From an uncultured Sulfitobacter sp. (GTDB taxonomy: Bacteria > Pseudomonadota > Alphaproteobacteria > Rhodobacterales > Rhodobacteraceae): a stretch of DNA of 64,000 bases. Below, piece by piece: positions 40,235 through 48,820 of the stretch. The position numbers and the translations under genes are program-made. The DNA is taken from positions 2,501 to 66,500 of the forward strand of contig CAJJCJ010000003.1 of NCBI GenBank assembly GCA_905182645.1. Reading direction: 5' to 3'. The notes under the pieces were generated by a model. That model worked only from the letters and a program-made list of their open reading frames with translations. It did no database searches and was not told the origin of the DNA. Position 1 is the first letter of the stretch. Every line of letters starts with the position of its first letter.

Positions 40235-41065
40235 ATGACTGAAAAACTGGTTCTTATCGGTGCAGGCGGCAAAATGGGCGTGCGCAGTGCCGCCAACCTT
40301 GCGCGTACGGATTTTGAAGTGGCCCATGTCGAGATTTCTGAAGCGGGACGCACCCGATTGAAAGACGAAGTCGGCGTTGATTGCGTCAACATTAACACCG
40401 CGATGGAGGGTGCAGACGTCATCCTGTTGGCCGTCCCAGACACCGCTATCAAAGCCGTCGCCGGCGCGATCATCGACAAAGTACCAAGCGGCGCGATGGT
40501 GATTTGCCTTGACGCGGCGGGCCCCTTTGCCGGCCATCTACCCGCCCGCGACGACGTCACTTATTTCGTCACGCATCCCTGCCATCCCCCGATCTACAAC
40601 GATGAAAAAACTGAAGCTGGCCGCAAGGACTACTTCGGTGGGATCGCCGCGGAACAGGGTATCGTAAACGCGCTGATGCAAGGCCCCGAGAATCACTATG
40701 CTCTAGGTGAAAAAGTAGGCCGCGCCATCTACGCCCCCGTCGCCCGCAGCCACCGTGTCACCGTCGAACAGATGGCTTTGCTAGAACCGGGCCTATCCGA
40801 AACCGTCTGCGCATCCTTGTTAGACGTTATGCGCGAAGCGATGGACGAGGTCGTGCGCCGTGGCGTGCCAAAGGAAGCTGCACGTGACTTTTTGCTTGGC
40901 CATATGAACATCCTAGGTGCGGTAATATTTGAGGAAGTCGACGGCGTATTCTCAGACGCCTGCAACAAGGCGATTGAATTCGGCAAGCCTGTCTTGATGC
41001 GTGACGACTGGAAGCGGGTGTTCGAACCGGACGAGATTGCCGCCAGTATTCAACGTATTACCTAA
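40235..41065 (+). CDS. apnO: D-apionate oxidoisomerase-like dehydrogenase
   Basis: 276 residues. VLIGAGGKMGVRSAANLA binds NAD(P); VTHPCHPPIYNDEKTEAGRKDYFGG and NHYALGEKVGRAIYAPVARSHRVTVEQMALLEPGLSETVC resemble the phosphogluconate-dehydrogenase-like family that includes ApnO. ApnO converts D-apionate to 3-oxo-isoapionate. The following kinase and RuBisCO-like protein make exactly the known downstream route, so the assignment rests mainly on context. Confidence 0.78.
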   Translation: MTEKLVLIGAGGKMGVRSAANLARTDFEVAHVEISEAGRTRLKDEVGVDCVNINTAMEGADVILLAVPDTAIKAVAGAIIDKVPSGAMVICLDAAGPFAGHLPARDDVTYFVTHPCHPPIYNDEKTEAGRKDYFGGIAAEQGIVNALMQGPENHYALGEKVGRAIYAPVARSHRVTVEQMALLEPGLSETVCASLLDVMREAMDEVVRRGVPKEAARDFLLGHMNILGAVIFEEVDGVFSDACNKAIEFGKPVLMRDDWKRVFEPDEIAASIQRIT

Positions 41066-42393
41066 TGGCCATCAGCGAAAAACCCGTGCTGGCGTGGCTC
41101 GGTGATGACTTCACCGGTGCTGCGGCGGTGATGGAAGTGCTGACGTTCGCTGGCCTTCCTGCGGTGCTGTTCTTGCGGCCACCAACGCCGGAACGGATGG
41201 CGGATTTTCCAGACATGCGAGGGATCGGCATCGCCAGCATGGCACGCACGTTTGACCCCGAGCGCATGGACGACGAATTACCAGATCTGTTCGATGTTCT
41301 GGGACAAACAGGTGCGAGGTTGGTGCAATACAAGACCTGCTCAACCCTCGACTCAGCACCGCGTATTGGGTCCATCGGCAAAGCGATGGACATCGGGTCA
41401 AAGACCTTCGCCACCAGCACAATTCCAGTCATGATTGCTGCCCCTGAAATGCGCCGCTACCAAGTGTTCGGGCAGTTATTTGTAGGCATTGACGCAGGCG
41501 TGTTCCGCTTGGACAGACACCCCGTCATGGCGCGTCATCCCGTGACGCCCATGGGCGAGGCGGACGTGGCAATACATCTGTCAGCACAAACCAGAATGCC
41601 GATGCAATGCCTCAATCTAGAAGTGTTGGCCGATCCAGAACGGGCTGCCAACATGATTGCCACTGCACGCGGTGGGGTCACGATTGACCAGATGACGCCC
41701 GCAGATGTCACCACCGCAGGTGAGCTATTGTGGAACGCAGGGCATCAGTTTGTGGTCGGGTCACAAGGGATCGCATATGCATTGGTAGCGCACTTCCAAA
41801 AGACGGGTGCACTTGCTGTGTCACCGACGGCCAGATGCATTGGCCACGCCAGGCGGATGGCTGTGGTGTCAGGGTCGGTCTCGCAAATCACTGCAGATCA
41901 GATTGCTTGGGCGCTAGAAAACGGATTTGCGGATATCAGGCTGGATGTTGTTCAGTCGTGTGACGGCGATCTTGCAGCCGAAGAAATCCGTGCTTTGAGC
42001 GCCGCAAAAGCCGCGTTGGAGCGCGATCAAGTGCCCCTGATCTACACCGCGCGCGGCCCAGACGACCCTGCCGTCAAACAATTGCGAGTGGCGGCTGGCG
42101 ACAATCTGGCACAAGTAAACGATGATATTGGTGCTTCCCTTGGACGTATTCTGGCGCAGCTCGTCGATCAATCGGACCTTGATCGCGCTGTGGTTTCGGG
42201 TGGCGATACATCGGGGCATGTGTGCAGCGCCTTGGGCATCGATGCACTTACCGCCGCCGCCCCAACCATTCCAGGTGCTGCAATTTGCAACGCCCATGGC
42301 GGCACGCGGCCCCTGACGTTGGCGCTGAAGGGCGGACAGATGGGCAGCCGCGATTACTTTGGATGGGTCCTAAACGGAGGTGGCCACAGATGA
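41065..42393 (+). CDS. oiaK: 3-oxo-isoapionate kinase-like (four-carbon acid sugar kinase family)
   Basis: 442 residues. WLGDDFTGAAAVMEVLTFAG and VVSGGDTSGHVCSALGIDALT are the family's nucleotide- and substrate-binding motifs. Its position between apnO and a RuBisCO-like protein gene matches OiaK, which phosphorylates 3-oxo-isoapionate at C4. The start ATG overlaps the apnO stop by one base, and its end overlaps the next gene by ATGA. It is clearly different from otnK at 28196, with which it shares only the fold motifs. Confidence 0.82.
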   Translation: MAISEKPVLAWLGDDFTGAAAVMEVLTFAGLPAVLFLRPPTPERMADFPDMRGIGIASMARTFDPERMDDELPDLFDVLGQTGARLVQYKTCSTLDSAPRIGSIGKAMDIGSKTFATSTIPVMIAAPEMRRYQVFGQLFVGIDAGVFRLDRHPVMARHPVTPMGEADVAIHLSAQTRMPMQCLNLEVLADPERAANMIATARGGVTIDQMTPADVTTAGELLWNAGHQFVVGSQGIAYALVAHFQKTGALAVSPTARCIGHARRMAVVSGSVSQITADQIAWALENGFADIRLDVVQSCDGDLAAEEIRALSAAKAALERDQVPLIYTARGPDDPAVKQLRVAAGDNLAQVNDDIGASLGRILAQLVDQSDLDRAVVSGGDTSGHVCSALGIDALTAAAPTIPGAAICNAHGGTRPLTLALKGGQMGSRDYFGWVLNGGGHR

Positions 42394-43649
42394 CACGTTT
42401 GACAGCAACCTATGAAATCGAAAGCCCCGTGGGCGTGCAGCGCGCCGCCGAAGTTATGGCCGGTGAGCAATCGACAGGCACCTTCGTGCGTCTCGCATCC
42501 GAGACCGACGAACTGCGCGACCGCTCCGCTGCGCGGCTGGATCATGTTGAAATCACAGGCACCTCTGACCATCCGGCGTTGCCATGCAGGCTAAGCGCTA
42601 AGACCTACGAACAAGGCCGCGTAATGATTAGTTGGCCGATGGACAACTTTGGCCTGTCCTTGCCCAATATCCTTACCACTGTTGCAGGCAATTTATTTGA
42701 ACTGGCTGAACTCTCTGCGATCCGTCTTATGGATCTCGGCATACCTGATGCGCTGGCAATAGGTTATCCCGGTCCTCAATTTGGAATTACCGGTACGCGT
42801 AAGCTGATGGGAGTGCCAAGCGGCCCGATGATCGGGACGATTGTAAAACCAAGTGTGGGCTTAAGTGCCGAACAAACCGCCGCACTTGCTAGTGATCTGG
42901 CGCGGGCCGGCATCGATTTCATCAAGGATGACGAGCTGCAAGGGAACGGCCCCGCATGTCCGTTTGACGACCGCGCCAAACTGGTGATGGAAGTTTTGAA
43001 CGAAGCCGCGCAAAGCGCAGGGCGCAAGGTGATGTATGCCTTCAATATCACCGACGAAATTGACGTGATGCGCCGCAACATTGACCTGCTCGAAAGCCTT
43101 GGTGCGACCTGTGCCATGGTATCGCTGAACTCTATTGGCTTGGTGGGCTTGCGGGCGATACGCGATCACAGCCCACTGCCGATCCATGCGCATCGTAACG
43201 GATGGGGGCTGATGTCTCGCTCGCCACACGTGGGGATCGAATATCTTGCAATGCAAAAACTGTGGCGACTGGCAGGTAGTGATCATTTACATGTGAACGG
43301 TCTGGCCAACAAGTTTACCGAAGGTGACATCGTCGTGACCAACGCCGCGCGCTCTGTGCAAGCGCCACTAACCGACATGACGTCACACGCCGCGTTGCCG
43401 GTGTTTTCTTCTGGTCAAACCGCGTGGCAAGTCGGGCCGTCGATGGAATTACTCGGTAACGACGATTTCCTGTTCTGCGCAGGCGGTGGTATCATGAGCC
43501 ACCCAGACGGACCTGCGGCAGGTATCACCAGTTTACGCCAAGCCGCTGCCGCACAAAAAGCAGGTGAGAAAGTAGAAGACTATGCCAACGATCACCCCGA
43601 ATTGTCGGCTGCGTTGACGACATTCAAAAGTGCTGTGAACCGCAGCTAG
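42390..43649 (+). CDS. oiaX: RuBisCO-like protein, 3-oxo-isoapionate-4-phosphate transcarboxylase/decarboxylase type
   Basis: 419 residues, homologous to the RuBisCO large subunit. GTIVKPSVGL at 149-158 provides the first active-site Lys (153), FIKDDELQGN has the carbamylated-Lys position 179 and metal ligands Asp181 and Glu182, HAHRNGWG gives His268-Arg269, and ANKF gives Lys308. The N-terminal domain is shortened relative to RuBisCO. In known apionate pathways this family either transfers and hydrolyses or removes a carboxyl group from 3-oxo-isoapionate 4-phosphate; which of the two applies here is not visible. GGAGG lies nine bases before ATG 42390. The stop codon is shared palindromically (CTAG) with the convergent denD. 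Confidence 0.88.
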   Translation: MTRLTATYEIESPVGVQRAAEVMAGEQSTGTFVRLASETDELRDRSAARLDHVEITGTSDHPALPCRLSAKTYEQGRVMISWPMDNFGLSLPNILTTVAGNLFELAELSAIRLMDLGIPDALAIGYPGPQFGITGTRKLMGVPSGPMIGTIVKPSVGLSAEQTAALASDLARAGIDFIKDDELQGNGPACPFDDRAKLVMEVLNEAAQSAGRKVMYAFNITDEIDVMRRNIDLLESLGATCAMVSLNSIGLVGLRAIRDHSPLPIHAHRNGWGLMSRSPHVGIEYLAMQKLWRLAGSDHLHVNGLANKFTEGDIVVTNAARSVQAPLTDMTSHAALPVFSSGQTAWQVGPSMELLGNDDFLFCAGGGIMSHPDGPAAGITSLRQAAAAQKAGEKVEDYANDHPELSAALTTFKSAVNRS

Positions 43650-44611
43650 GTAGTGGGTTTGTCGTCTTCCAAATAGTAGCGGATATTGTCTTCAAATGTG
43701 TCGTCTGCTTTCAAGCCCAAACGAAGGGCTTTGTCAGCGTGGATGTCCCAACGCCAGCCTGACACGATTTGTTTGATGTTGGGCTGCGGATCCCATCGGA
43801 TTAGTTTGGCAGGATCAGTGCCTGCAACGGCGGTCATCGCTTCAATGACTTGCGCAATGGACCACGTCTTTCCCGGCATTTGCATGACGCGGTTATGGCC
43901 GATGTCGGCGGCGTTCAATTCCACCCCTTTGACCAGATTTTCAACGCAGCGGCGGGGGCTGATATAGTAGTGCAGGAAGTCCGACTCGACAGGACAGATC
44001 GCCTCTTGGCCGTTCAACGGTTCGCGCAGAATCGACGACATAAAGCTGCTGGCCGCACGGTTCGGCTTGCCTGGACGCACTGAAACCGTCGGCAGTCGGA
44101 ATGCGCGACCGTCGATGAACCCTTTACGTGAATAGTCGTTGATCAACATCTCGCCCGCCGCTTTTTGCATTCCGTACGACGTCTGCGGATTGGGGTAGCT
44201 GTGATCGCCAAGCGGGTCCTGAGCCTCGCCGCCATAGATCGCGATCGAAGAAGAGAACACCACCGTGGGCACAGTTCCCAAGGCGCGGCAGCGTTCCAGC
44301 ACATTGTAGATTCCGAACAGATTGATGTTCATGCCAGCGTCAAAATCTTCTTCCGCGTGGGCGCTGACGATCGCGGCCAGCAGATAGATCACATCGGTTT
44401 GTGCTGTCACGCACCCCGCGACGGACGCGGCATCGGCAATATCGCAGGTGACGGTTTGCACAGGGTAGGGGGCGTCGATCTTAGGCGGATCCACCACGTC
44501 GGCCAAAGTGACTTGCATGATCGCCTGACCTTTTAGCGTCGGATTGGCCGCTAATTTCAAGGCCAGCTTTTGCCCCAAGACACCGCCACCGCCGAGTATC
44601 AGAATGTTCAT
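43646..44611 (-). CDS. denD: D-erythronate dehydrogenase (extended SDR)
   Basis: 321 residues. MNILILGGGGVLGQKLALKLA binds NAD; VFSSSIAIYGGEAQDPLGD and SYGMQKAAGEMLINDYSRKGFIDGRAFRLPTVSVRPG carry the catalytic YxxxK and the features of the DenD branch of extended SDRs. DenD oxidises D-erythronate so that OtnI, OtnK and OtnC (28.2-30.8 kb) can finish its breakdown. GGGGGA lies before ATG 44611. It is divergent from a beta-hydroxyacid dehydrogenase, with operator 6 between them. Confidence 0.83.
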   Translation of the reverse strand: MNILILGGGGVLGQKLALKLAANPTLKGQAIMQVTLADVVDPPKIDAPYPVQTVTCDIADAASVAGCVTAQTDVIYLLAAIVSAHAEEDFDAGMNINLFGIYNVLERCRALGTVPTVVFSSSIAIYGGEAQDPLGDHSYPNPQTSYGMQKAAGEMLINDYSRKGFIDGRAFRLPTVSVRPGKPNRAASSFMSSILREPLNGQEAICPVESDFLHYYISPRRCVENLVKGVELNAADIGHNRVMQMPGKTWSIAQVIEAMTAVAGTDPAKLIRWDPQPNIKQIVSGWRWDIHADKALRLGLKADDTFEDNIRYYLEDDKPTT

Positions 44612-44654
44612 GTCATATCCCCCTATGCGCCTCGTGCTTGCAACAATGCCACGA

Positions 44655-44664
44655 TGGTATACCA
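44655..44664. promoter_or_regulatory. TGGTATACCA operator 6
   Basis: Core palindrome within CGATGGTATACCATTTC, between denD and the rightward beta-hydroxyacid dehydrogenase gene, 44 bp from the denD start. Confidence 0.72.
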
Positions 44665-44722
44665 TTTCATAAACATGGTTAGATGCGGCCTTGTCAATGG
44701 TGCGCGTCCGGAGGATTTCAAA

Positions 44723-45646
44723 ATGGCACAAGATATGACCATCGGCTTCATCGGTGTGGGCTTTATGGGCCACGGCATGGCAAGAAACCTGATCAAAGGC
44801 GGCTATCCTATGTGGGTCAAGGGCAACCGCAACCGCAAGCCGATCGAAAGCCTGATCGCCAACGGCGCGCAAGAGGCCGCAACCCCGCGCGCGATGGCGC
44901 AGCACTGCGATATCATCCATCTGTGCCTGTCAAACTCGCCACAAGTCGAGGCGGTGATCCGCGGCGATGATGGTATTCTTGCAGGCGCACGCGACGGCCT
45001 GATCGTGATTGACACAACGACAGCGGACCCAACCTCGACCGCTGTTTTGGCGGATGAGCTGGCCGCAAAAGGGGTTACGTTCGTTGACGCTCCGTTGGGA
45101 CGCACCCCGAAGGAAGCCGAGGCCGGCACGCTTGACGCTATGGTCGGCTGCGATGCGGCTACCTTTGCCATGATCAAACCCGTGTTGGACTGCTGGGCGG
45201 GTAACATCACCCATGTCGGCGACACGGGCAGTGGCCACAAAATGAAGCTGCTGATGAACTTTATTTCGATGGGTTACGCTGCCCTTTATGCCGAAGCTAC
45301 TGTCTTGGGGGCCTCGGTCGGCTTGCCGCCCGCGAAGGTGCGCGAAGTGATCGGATCAAGCCGTTTGTCGAACGGGTTCTTTGATACCTTCATGACCTAC
45401 GCCGTCGACCGCGACCGCGAAGTCCATAAATTCACCATCGAAAACGCGTCCAAAGACCTGCGTTATGTCAATGCGATGGCCGCCGAGGCGGGCATGGTCA
45501 ACATCATGGCAGGTGCTGCCAAACACTACTTTACCCATGTCGAAGCCTTGGGGCAGGGAGGTGATTACGTACCGATGCTGATCGACCATGTCGCGCGGAT
45601 GAACGGCATGGACATGGAGGTCGAGGCCGCCAAAGGCCGTGACTGA
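44723..45646 (+). CDS. Beta-hydroxyacid dehydrogenase, paralogue 3
   Basis: 307 residues. IGFIGVGFMGHGMARNL binds NAD(P); FVDAPLGRTPKEAEAGTLDAMVG and SGHKMKLLMNFISMGYAALYAEA (catalytic Lys) are family motifs. It shares the DAPLGRTP substrate loop with the enzyme at 26334 and is thus closer to it than to LtnD. GGAGG precedes ATG 44723 by eight bases. Its stop forms the palindrome TGATCA with the convergent RraA-like gene. Confidence 0.83.
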   Translation: MAQDMTIGFIGVGFMGHGMARNLIKGGYPMWVKGNRNRKPIESLIANGAQEAATPRAMAQHCDIIHLCLSNSPQVEAVIRGDDGILAGARDGLIVIDTTTADPTSTAVLADELAAKGVTFVDAPLGRTPKEAEAGTLDAMVGCDAATFAMIKPVLDCWAGNITHVGDTGSGHKMKLLMNFISMGYAALYAEATVLGASVGLPPAKVREVIGSSRLSNGFFDTFMTYAVDRDREVHKFTIENASKDLRYVNAMAAEAGMVNIMAGAAKHYFTHVEALGQGGDYVPMLIDHVARMNGMDMEVEAAKGRD

Positions 45647-46330
45647 TCAGTCGTCCATCACGGCACGTCCATCGTTCAGCATTTGAAGAATGCGAGACTG
45701 TTCGCTGAACCCGCTTTTGACCTTGGCTTCCATCGCTGTTTCAGCGGCGCGCACCGCATCAAGCTTTGCGATCACACTATCAATGCGCGCGTGCGGAACG
45801 ACGACAACTCCGTCGATGTCGGCCACGATGATGTCGCCGCTACTCACGATCTGACCGCCAACGCTGGCATCAAACCCAACGCGCCCGGGCCCATTGGCAT
45901 AGGGCGAATTGGGGTTCAAACCGTTGCACCACGCAGGCAAGCCGACATCTTGAATGCCCACAAGGTCACGCATCGGGCTGTCGGTCACAAAGCCGATGCC
46001 GCCCTTATTGCGGATCATCGCTAGGACCATGTCGCCCGCCGCAGCGACAGACTGGTCGCCCTTCAGCGACACTACAACCACGTCGCCTTCTTGCATAACA
46101 TGCACCGCGCCCAAGGTTGCCAAGTTACCCCCCGAACAGTTGTCACCCACCACCGCGCAGCCCGCGATATGCGTGTCAAGTAGCGGCGAAATCGCGGTTT
46201 CCATGCCACCAACGCCGTCCATTGCATCGCACACGAACCCTGTCGGTACGTCTTTGAATGCCGCAATCTGCGCCGCCGTCGGGCGTGGGAATTTCGCGCG
46301 CAAGGTAAGCTGTTTTGGCTCTTCGATCAT
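45647..46330 (-). CDS. RraA / HMG-aldolase family protein
   Basis: 227 residues of the RraA-like fold, which includes 4-hydroxy-4-methyl-2-oxoglutarate/oxaloacetate-decarboxylating aldolases as well as RraA. VGDNCSGGNLATLGAVHVMQEGDVVVVSLKG, GGIGFVTDSPMRDLVGI and GDIIVADIDGVVVVPHA are the conserved segments; the Arg-Asp pair that distinguishes catalytic members is present in MRDL. In a sugar-acid regulon it may cleave a 4-hydroxy-2-oxo acid to pyruvate. AAAGGA precedes ATG 46330. Operator 7 lies 58 bp upstream. Confidence 0.82.
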   Translation of the reverse strand: MIEEPKQLTLRAKFPRPTAAQIAAFKDVPTGFVCDAMDGVGGMETAISPLLDTHIAGCAVVGDNCSGGNLATLGAVHVMQEGDVVVVSLKGDQSVAAAGDMVLAMIRNKGGIGFVTDSPMRDLVGIQDVGLPAWCNGLNPNSPYANGPGRVGFDASVGGQIVSSGDIIVADIDGVVVVPHARIDSVIAKLDAVRAAETAMEAKVKSGFSEQSRILQMLNDGRAVMDD

Positions 46331-46387
46331 TGGGTGTCCTTTGCATAAGAGGCACCGCTTATTGACATAGCGGCGAATTGGGCTTGC

Positions 46388-46403
46388 ATTTGGTATACCA
46401 AAT
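46388..46403. promoter_or_regulatory. TGGTATACCA operator 7 (perfect 16-bp palindrome)
   Basis: ATTTGGTATACCAAAT, identical to operator 1, between the leftward RraA-like gene and the rightward SDR pair. Confidence 0.75.
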
Positions 46404-46474
46404 TGACAGCCTACGACAATGCTGCAAATGTAGGGCCGCAAATGCGGGTCCAAAACCAAACGGGGGAGATCACC

Positions 46475-47209
46475 ATGCCATCCATTCTTATCACAGGCGC
46501 AGGCAGCGGCGTCGGCCGCGCAACCGCGAAAGCGTTCTTAGCAGGGGGCTGGCAAGTGGGCCTCGTCGGCAGACGCGCCGCACCGCTTATGGAATCTGCA
46601 GGCGACAATAGCAACGCGTTGGTCTTGCCCTGCGATGTCACCGATGAAGCTGACGTCGATGCCGCCTTCGGCCAAGCCGCCGCGCATTGGGGGCGGGTCG
46701 ATGCGCTGTTTAATAACGCAGGTGTCAGCCTTGGGGGGGCGCCGATTAATGAGCTCGCCGTGGACGACATTCGCCACTTGTTGGACGTCAACGTGATGGG
46801 CGCAGTTATCGCGGCGCGGGCCGCTTTCGGCCTGATGCGCAAGCAAGACCCGCAGGGCGGACGCATCATCAACAACGGGTCTGTTTCAGCATATGTGCCG
46901 CGTTGGGGGTCTGTGCCTTATACAGTTTCCAAACATGCGATCACGGGTTTGACGCGCACCTTGTCGCTGGATGGCAGACCATTCAACATCGCCTGTGGAC
47001 AGATTGATATTGGAAATGCGTTGACGGAAATGGCGCAGAAAATGACCAAGGGCGTTCCGCAGGCCGATGGCCAACTAGCGATTGAGCCTGTAATCGACGT
47101 CGCCCATATTGTCAGTTCCGTGGTGCACATGGCGCAGCTTCCACTTGATGCGAACGTGCAATTTATGACAGTGATGGCAACGAGCATGCCCTTCATCGGA
47201 AGGGGCTAG
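46475..47209 (+). CDS. SDR-family dehydrogenase
   Basis: 244 residues. LITGAGSGVGRATAKAF binds the cofactor, LFNNAGVSLGG and GSVSAYVPRWGSVPYTVSKHAITGL (YxxxK) are present. GGGGGAG lies upstream of ATG 46475. The C-terminus lacks the usual VDGG motif (it ends MATSMPFIGRG), as in some SDRs outside the fatty-acid-reductase branch. It precedes a second SDR by three bases. The substrate is unknown. Confidence 0.84.
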   Translation: MPSILITGAGSGVGRATAKAFLAGGWQVGLVGRRAAPLMESAGDNSNALVLPCDVTDEADVDAAFGQAAAHWGRVDALFNNAGVSLGGAPINELAVDDIRHLLDVNVMGAVIAARAAFGLMRKQDPQGGRIINNGSVSAYVPRWGSVPYTVSKHAITGLTRTLSLDGRPFNIACGQIDIGNALTEMAQKMTKGVPQADGQLAIEPVIDVAHIVSSVVHMAQLPLDANVQFMTVMATSMPFIGRG

Positions 47210-47212
47210 GCG

Positions 47213-47947
47213 ATGGAAATGAAAGACCAAGTCGCCGTCGTCACTGGAGCGGCACAGGGCATTGGCCTCGCCGTTTCAACACTTTTAGCCGCGCGCGGTG
47301 TACGTGTCGCGGGCTGGGACATTGACCCGACGCACGCGACCGCAATGGCGAGCCTGCCAAAGCCAGGCATGGCGATTTCTTGTGACATCACCGACCTTTC
47401 TTCGGTCGAAGCGGCACATGCGGCCACTTGCGAACAACTCGGCGTGCCGACGATCCTTGTGAATAGCGCAGGGATAGCGGGACCGAACGCTCCGGTCGAA
47501 ACCTATGACGTCGACGCATGGCATCAGGTAATCGACATCAACTTGAATGGCACCTTTTACGTGAACCGTGTTTGCGTGCCCGGGATGAAGGCGCAGGGCT
47601 ATGGCCGCATCCTGAACATTGCGTCCATCGCGGGCAAAGAGGGCAATCCGAACGCGTCGGCCTACTCTGCATCCAAGGCCGCGGTGATCGGCCTGACCAA
47701 ATCGTTGGGCAAGGAACTGGCAGACATTGATATCGCGGTGAACTGCGTCACACCGGCCGCCGCCCGCACGCGTATCTTTGACCAGATGAGCGCGGAACAC
47801 ATCGACTATATGTTGTCGAAAATCCCGCGCGGCCGGTTCTTGGAAGTCAAAGAAGCCGCCGAAATGATCGTCTGGGCCGTGTCGCCTGAAAATAGCTTCA
47901 CCACCGGCGCTGTTTTCGATCTGTCAGGGGGGCGCGCGACTTACTAA
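47213..47947 (+). CDS. SDR-family dehydrogenase
   Basis: 244 residues, classical SDR with [57 protein letters not shown] (YxxxK) and a C-terminal DLSGGRATY. It is co-transcribed with the SDR before it. Similar enzymes oxidise sugar alcohols or sugar lactone precursors; the substrate is undefined. Its stop overlaps that of the convergent SDR gene. Confidence 0.84.
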   Translation: MEMKDQVAVVTGAAQGIGLAVSTLLAARGVRVAGWDIDPTHATAMASLPKPGMAISCDITDLSSVEAAHAATCEQLGVPTILVNSAGIAGPNAPVETYDVDAWHQVIDINLNGTFYVNRVCVPGMKAQGYGRILNIASIAGKEGNPNASAYSASKAAVIGLTKSLGKELADIDIAVNCVTPAAARTRIFDQMSAEHIDYMLSKIPRGRFLEVKEAAEMIVWAVSPENSFTTGAVFDLSGGRATY

Positions 47948-48708
47948 GCGCCCTTTGGCCAAACCGCTTGGGAAAAGACGCCGCCATCAACCCATAGGGT
48001 TTGACCTGTCACAAACGCCGCTTCGTCGGACGCTAGAAACAAAATTGGTCCGACCAAATCAGCGGGGGTGCCGACGCGGCGCAGTGGGGTCAGTTCGGCC
48101 CATTGATCGCCGTAATCTTCGGCCTCGTCGCTGGTGCGGTCCGTCTCGATCGCGCCGGGTGCAACGCAGTTCACGCGAATGCCGTAGGCCCCAAGTTCAG
48201 CGGCTGACACCTTGGTGAACTGTTCGATCCCGCCCTTTGACGCCGTGTAGTCCACAAGGTTCGGAAACGCGAGTTTGTTGCAGCCTGACCCTAGGTTAAT
48301 GATCGTCCCTTTAACCCCATCCGCAACCATCAAGCGGGCGGCGATCTGAGTGTTCAAGAAACAACCGCGCAGATTGGTGCGGATAACATTGTCCCAATCG
48401 CTTACCTTAAGGTCCAGTAGCGGGGACCACGTCTGGATGCCCGCATTGTTCACCAAAAGATCAGGCGCACGGCCAAAGTCTTTTGCAACAGACGCATAAA
48501 ATTCTGCGACATCTACTTCGGCACCAACATCGCATTGATACGCTTCGACCTCAAAACCCTGTTTCTTGAGGTTGTTCGCAAGCTCCTGTGCTGGTGTGGG
48601 CGATGACCTATAATTGAAAGCGACGCGATATCCCGCCTGTGCAAGCGCGCCGACCAAATGGTGCCCGATGCCGGTACTTCCGCCTGTGACGACTGCGATT
48701 TTCTGCAT
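47944..48708 (-). CDS. SDR-family dehydrogenase
   Basis: 254 residues, classical SDR: VVTGGSTGIGHHLV, LVNNAGIQTWSPLLDL, LGSGCNKLAFPNLVDYTASKGGIEQFTK (YxxxK), VAPGAIETDRT and TLWVDGGVFSQAVWP. It resembles glucose/ribitol dehydrogenase-type SDRs. It lies at the outer edge of the regulon; no TGGTATACCA site is seen upstream, where an IS30 remnant begins. Confidence 0.84.
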   Translation of the reverse strand: MQKIAVVTGGSTGIGHHLVGALAQAGYRVAFNYRSSPTPAQELANNLKKQGFEVEAYQCDVGAEVDVAEFYASVAKDFGRAPDLLVNNAGIQTWSPLLDLKVSDWDNVIRTNLRGCFLNTQIAARLMVADGVKGTIINLGSGCNKLAFPNLVDYTASKGGIEQFTKVSAAELGAYGIRVNCVAPGAIETDRTSDEAEDYGDQWAELTPLRRVGTPADLVGPILFLASDEAAFVTGQTLWVDGGVFSQAVWPKGA

Positions 48709-48730
48709 AGGGGAACTTTCTTGTTTTCAC

Positions 48731-48820
48731 GCGCGCTGTCCGAGACATTTACAGGGCGTGTTGTTGAGGCGGTTGTTAATTTCTTTGATGTCCTGATCTG
48801 ACATCGAACGGAGCCAACGT
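48731..48820 (-). pseudogene. IS30-family transposase, C-terminal remnant
   Basis: The minus strand encodes LRSMSDQDIKEINNRLNN followed by TPCKCLGQRA, which matches the end of IS30-family transposases (the segment before the usual RKCLG motif). The rest of the transposase is absent, so this is a scar only. Confidence 0.6.
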
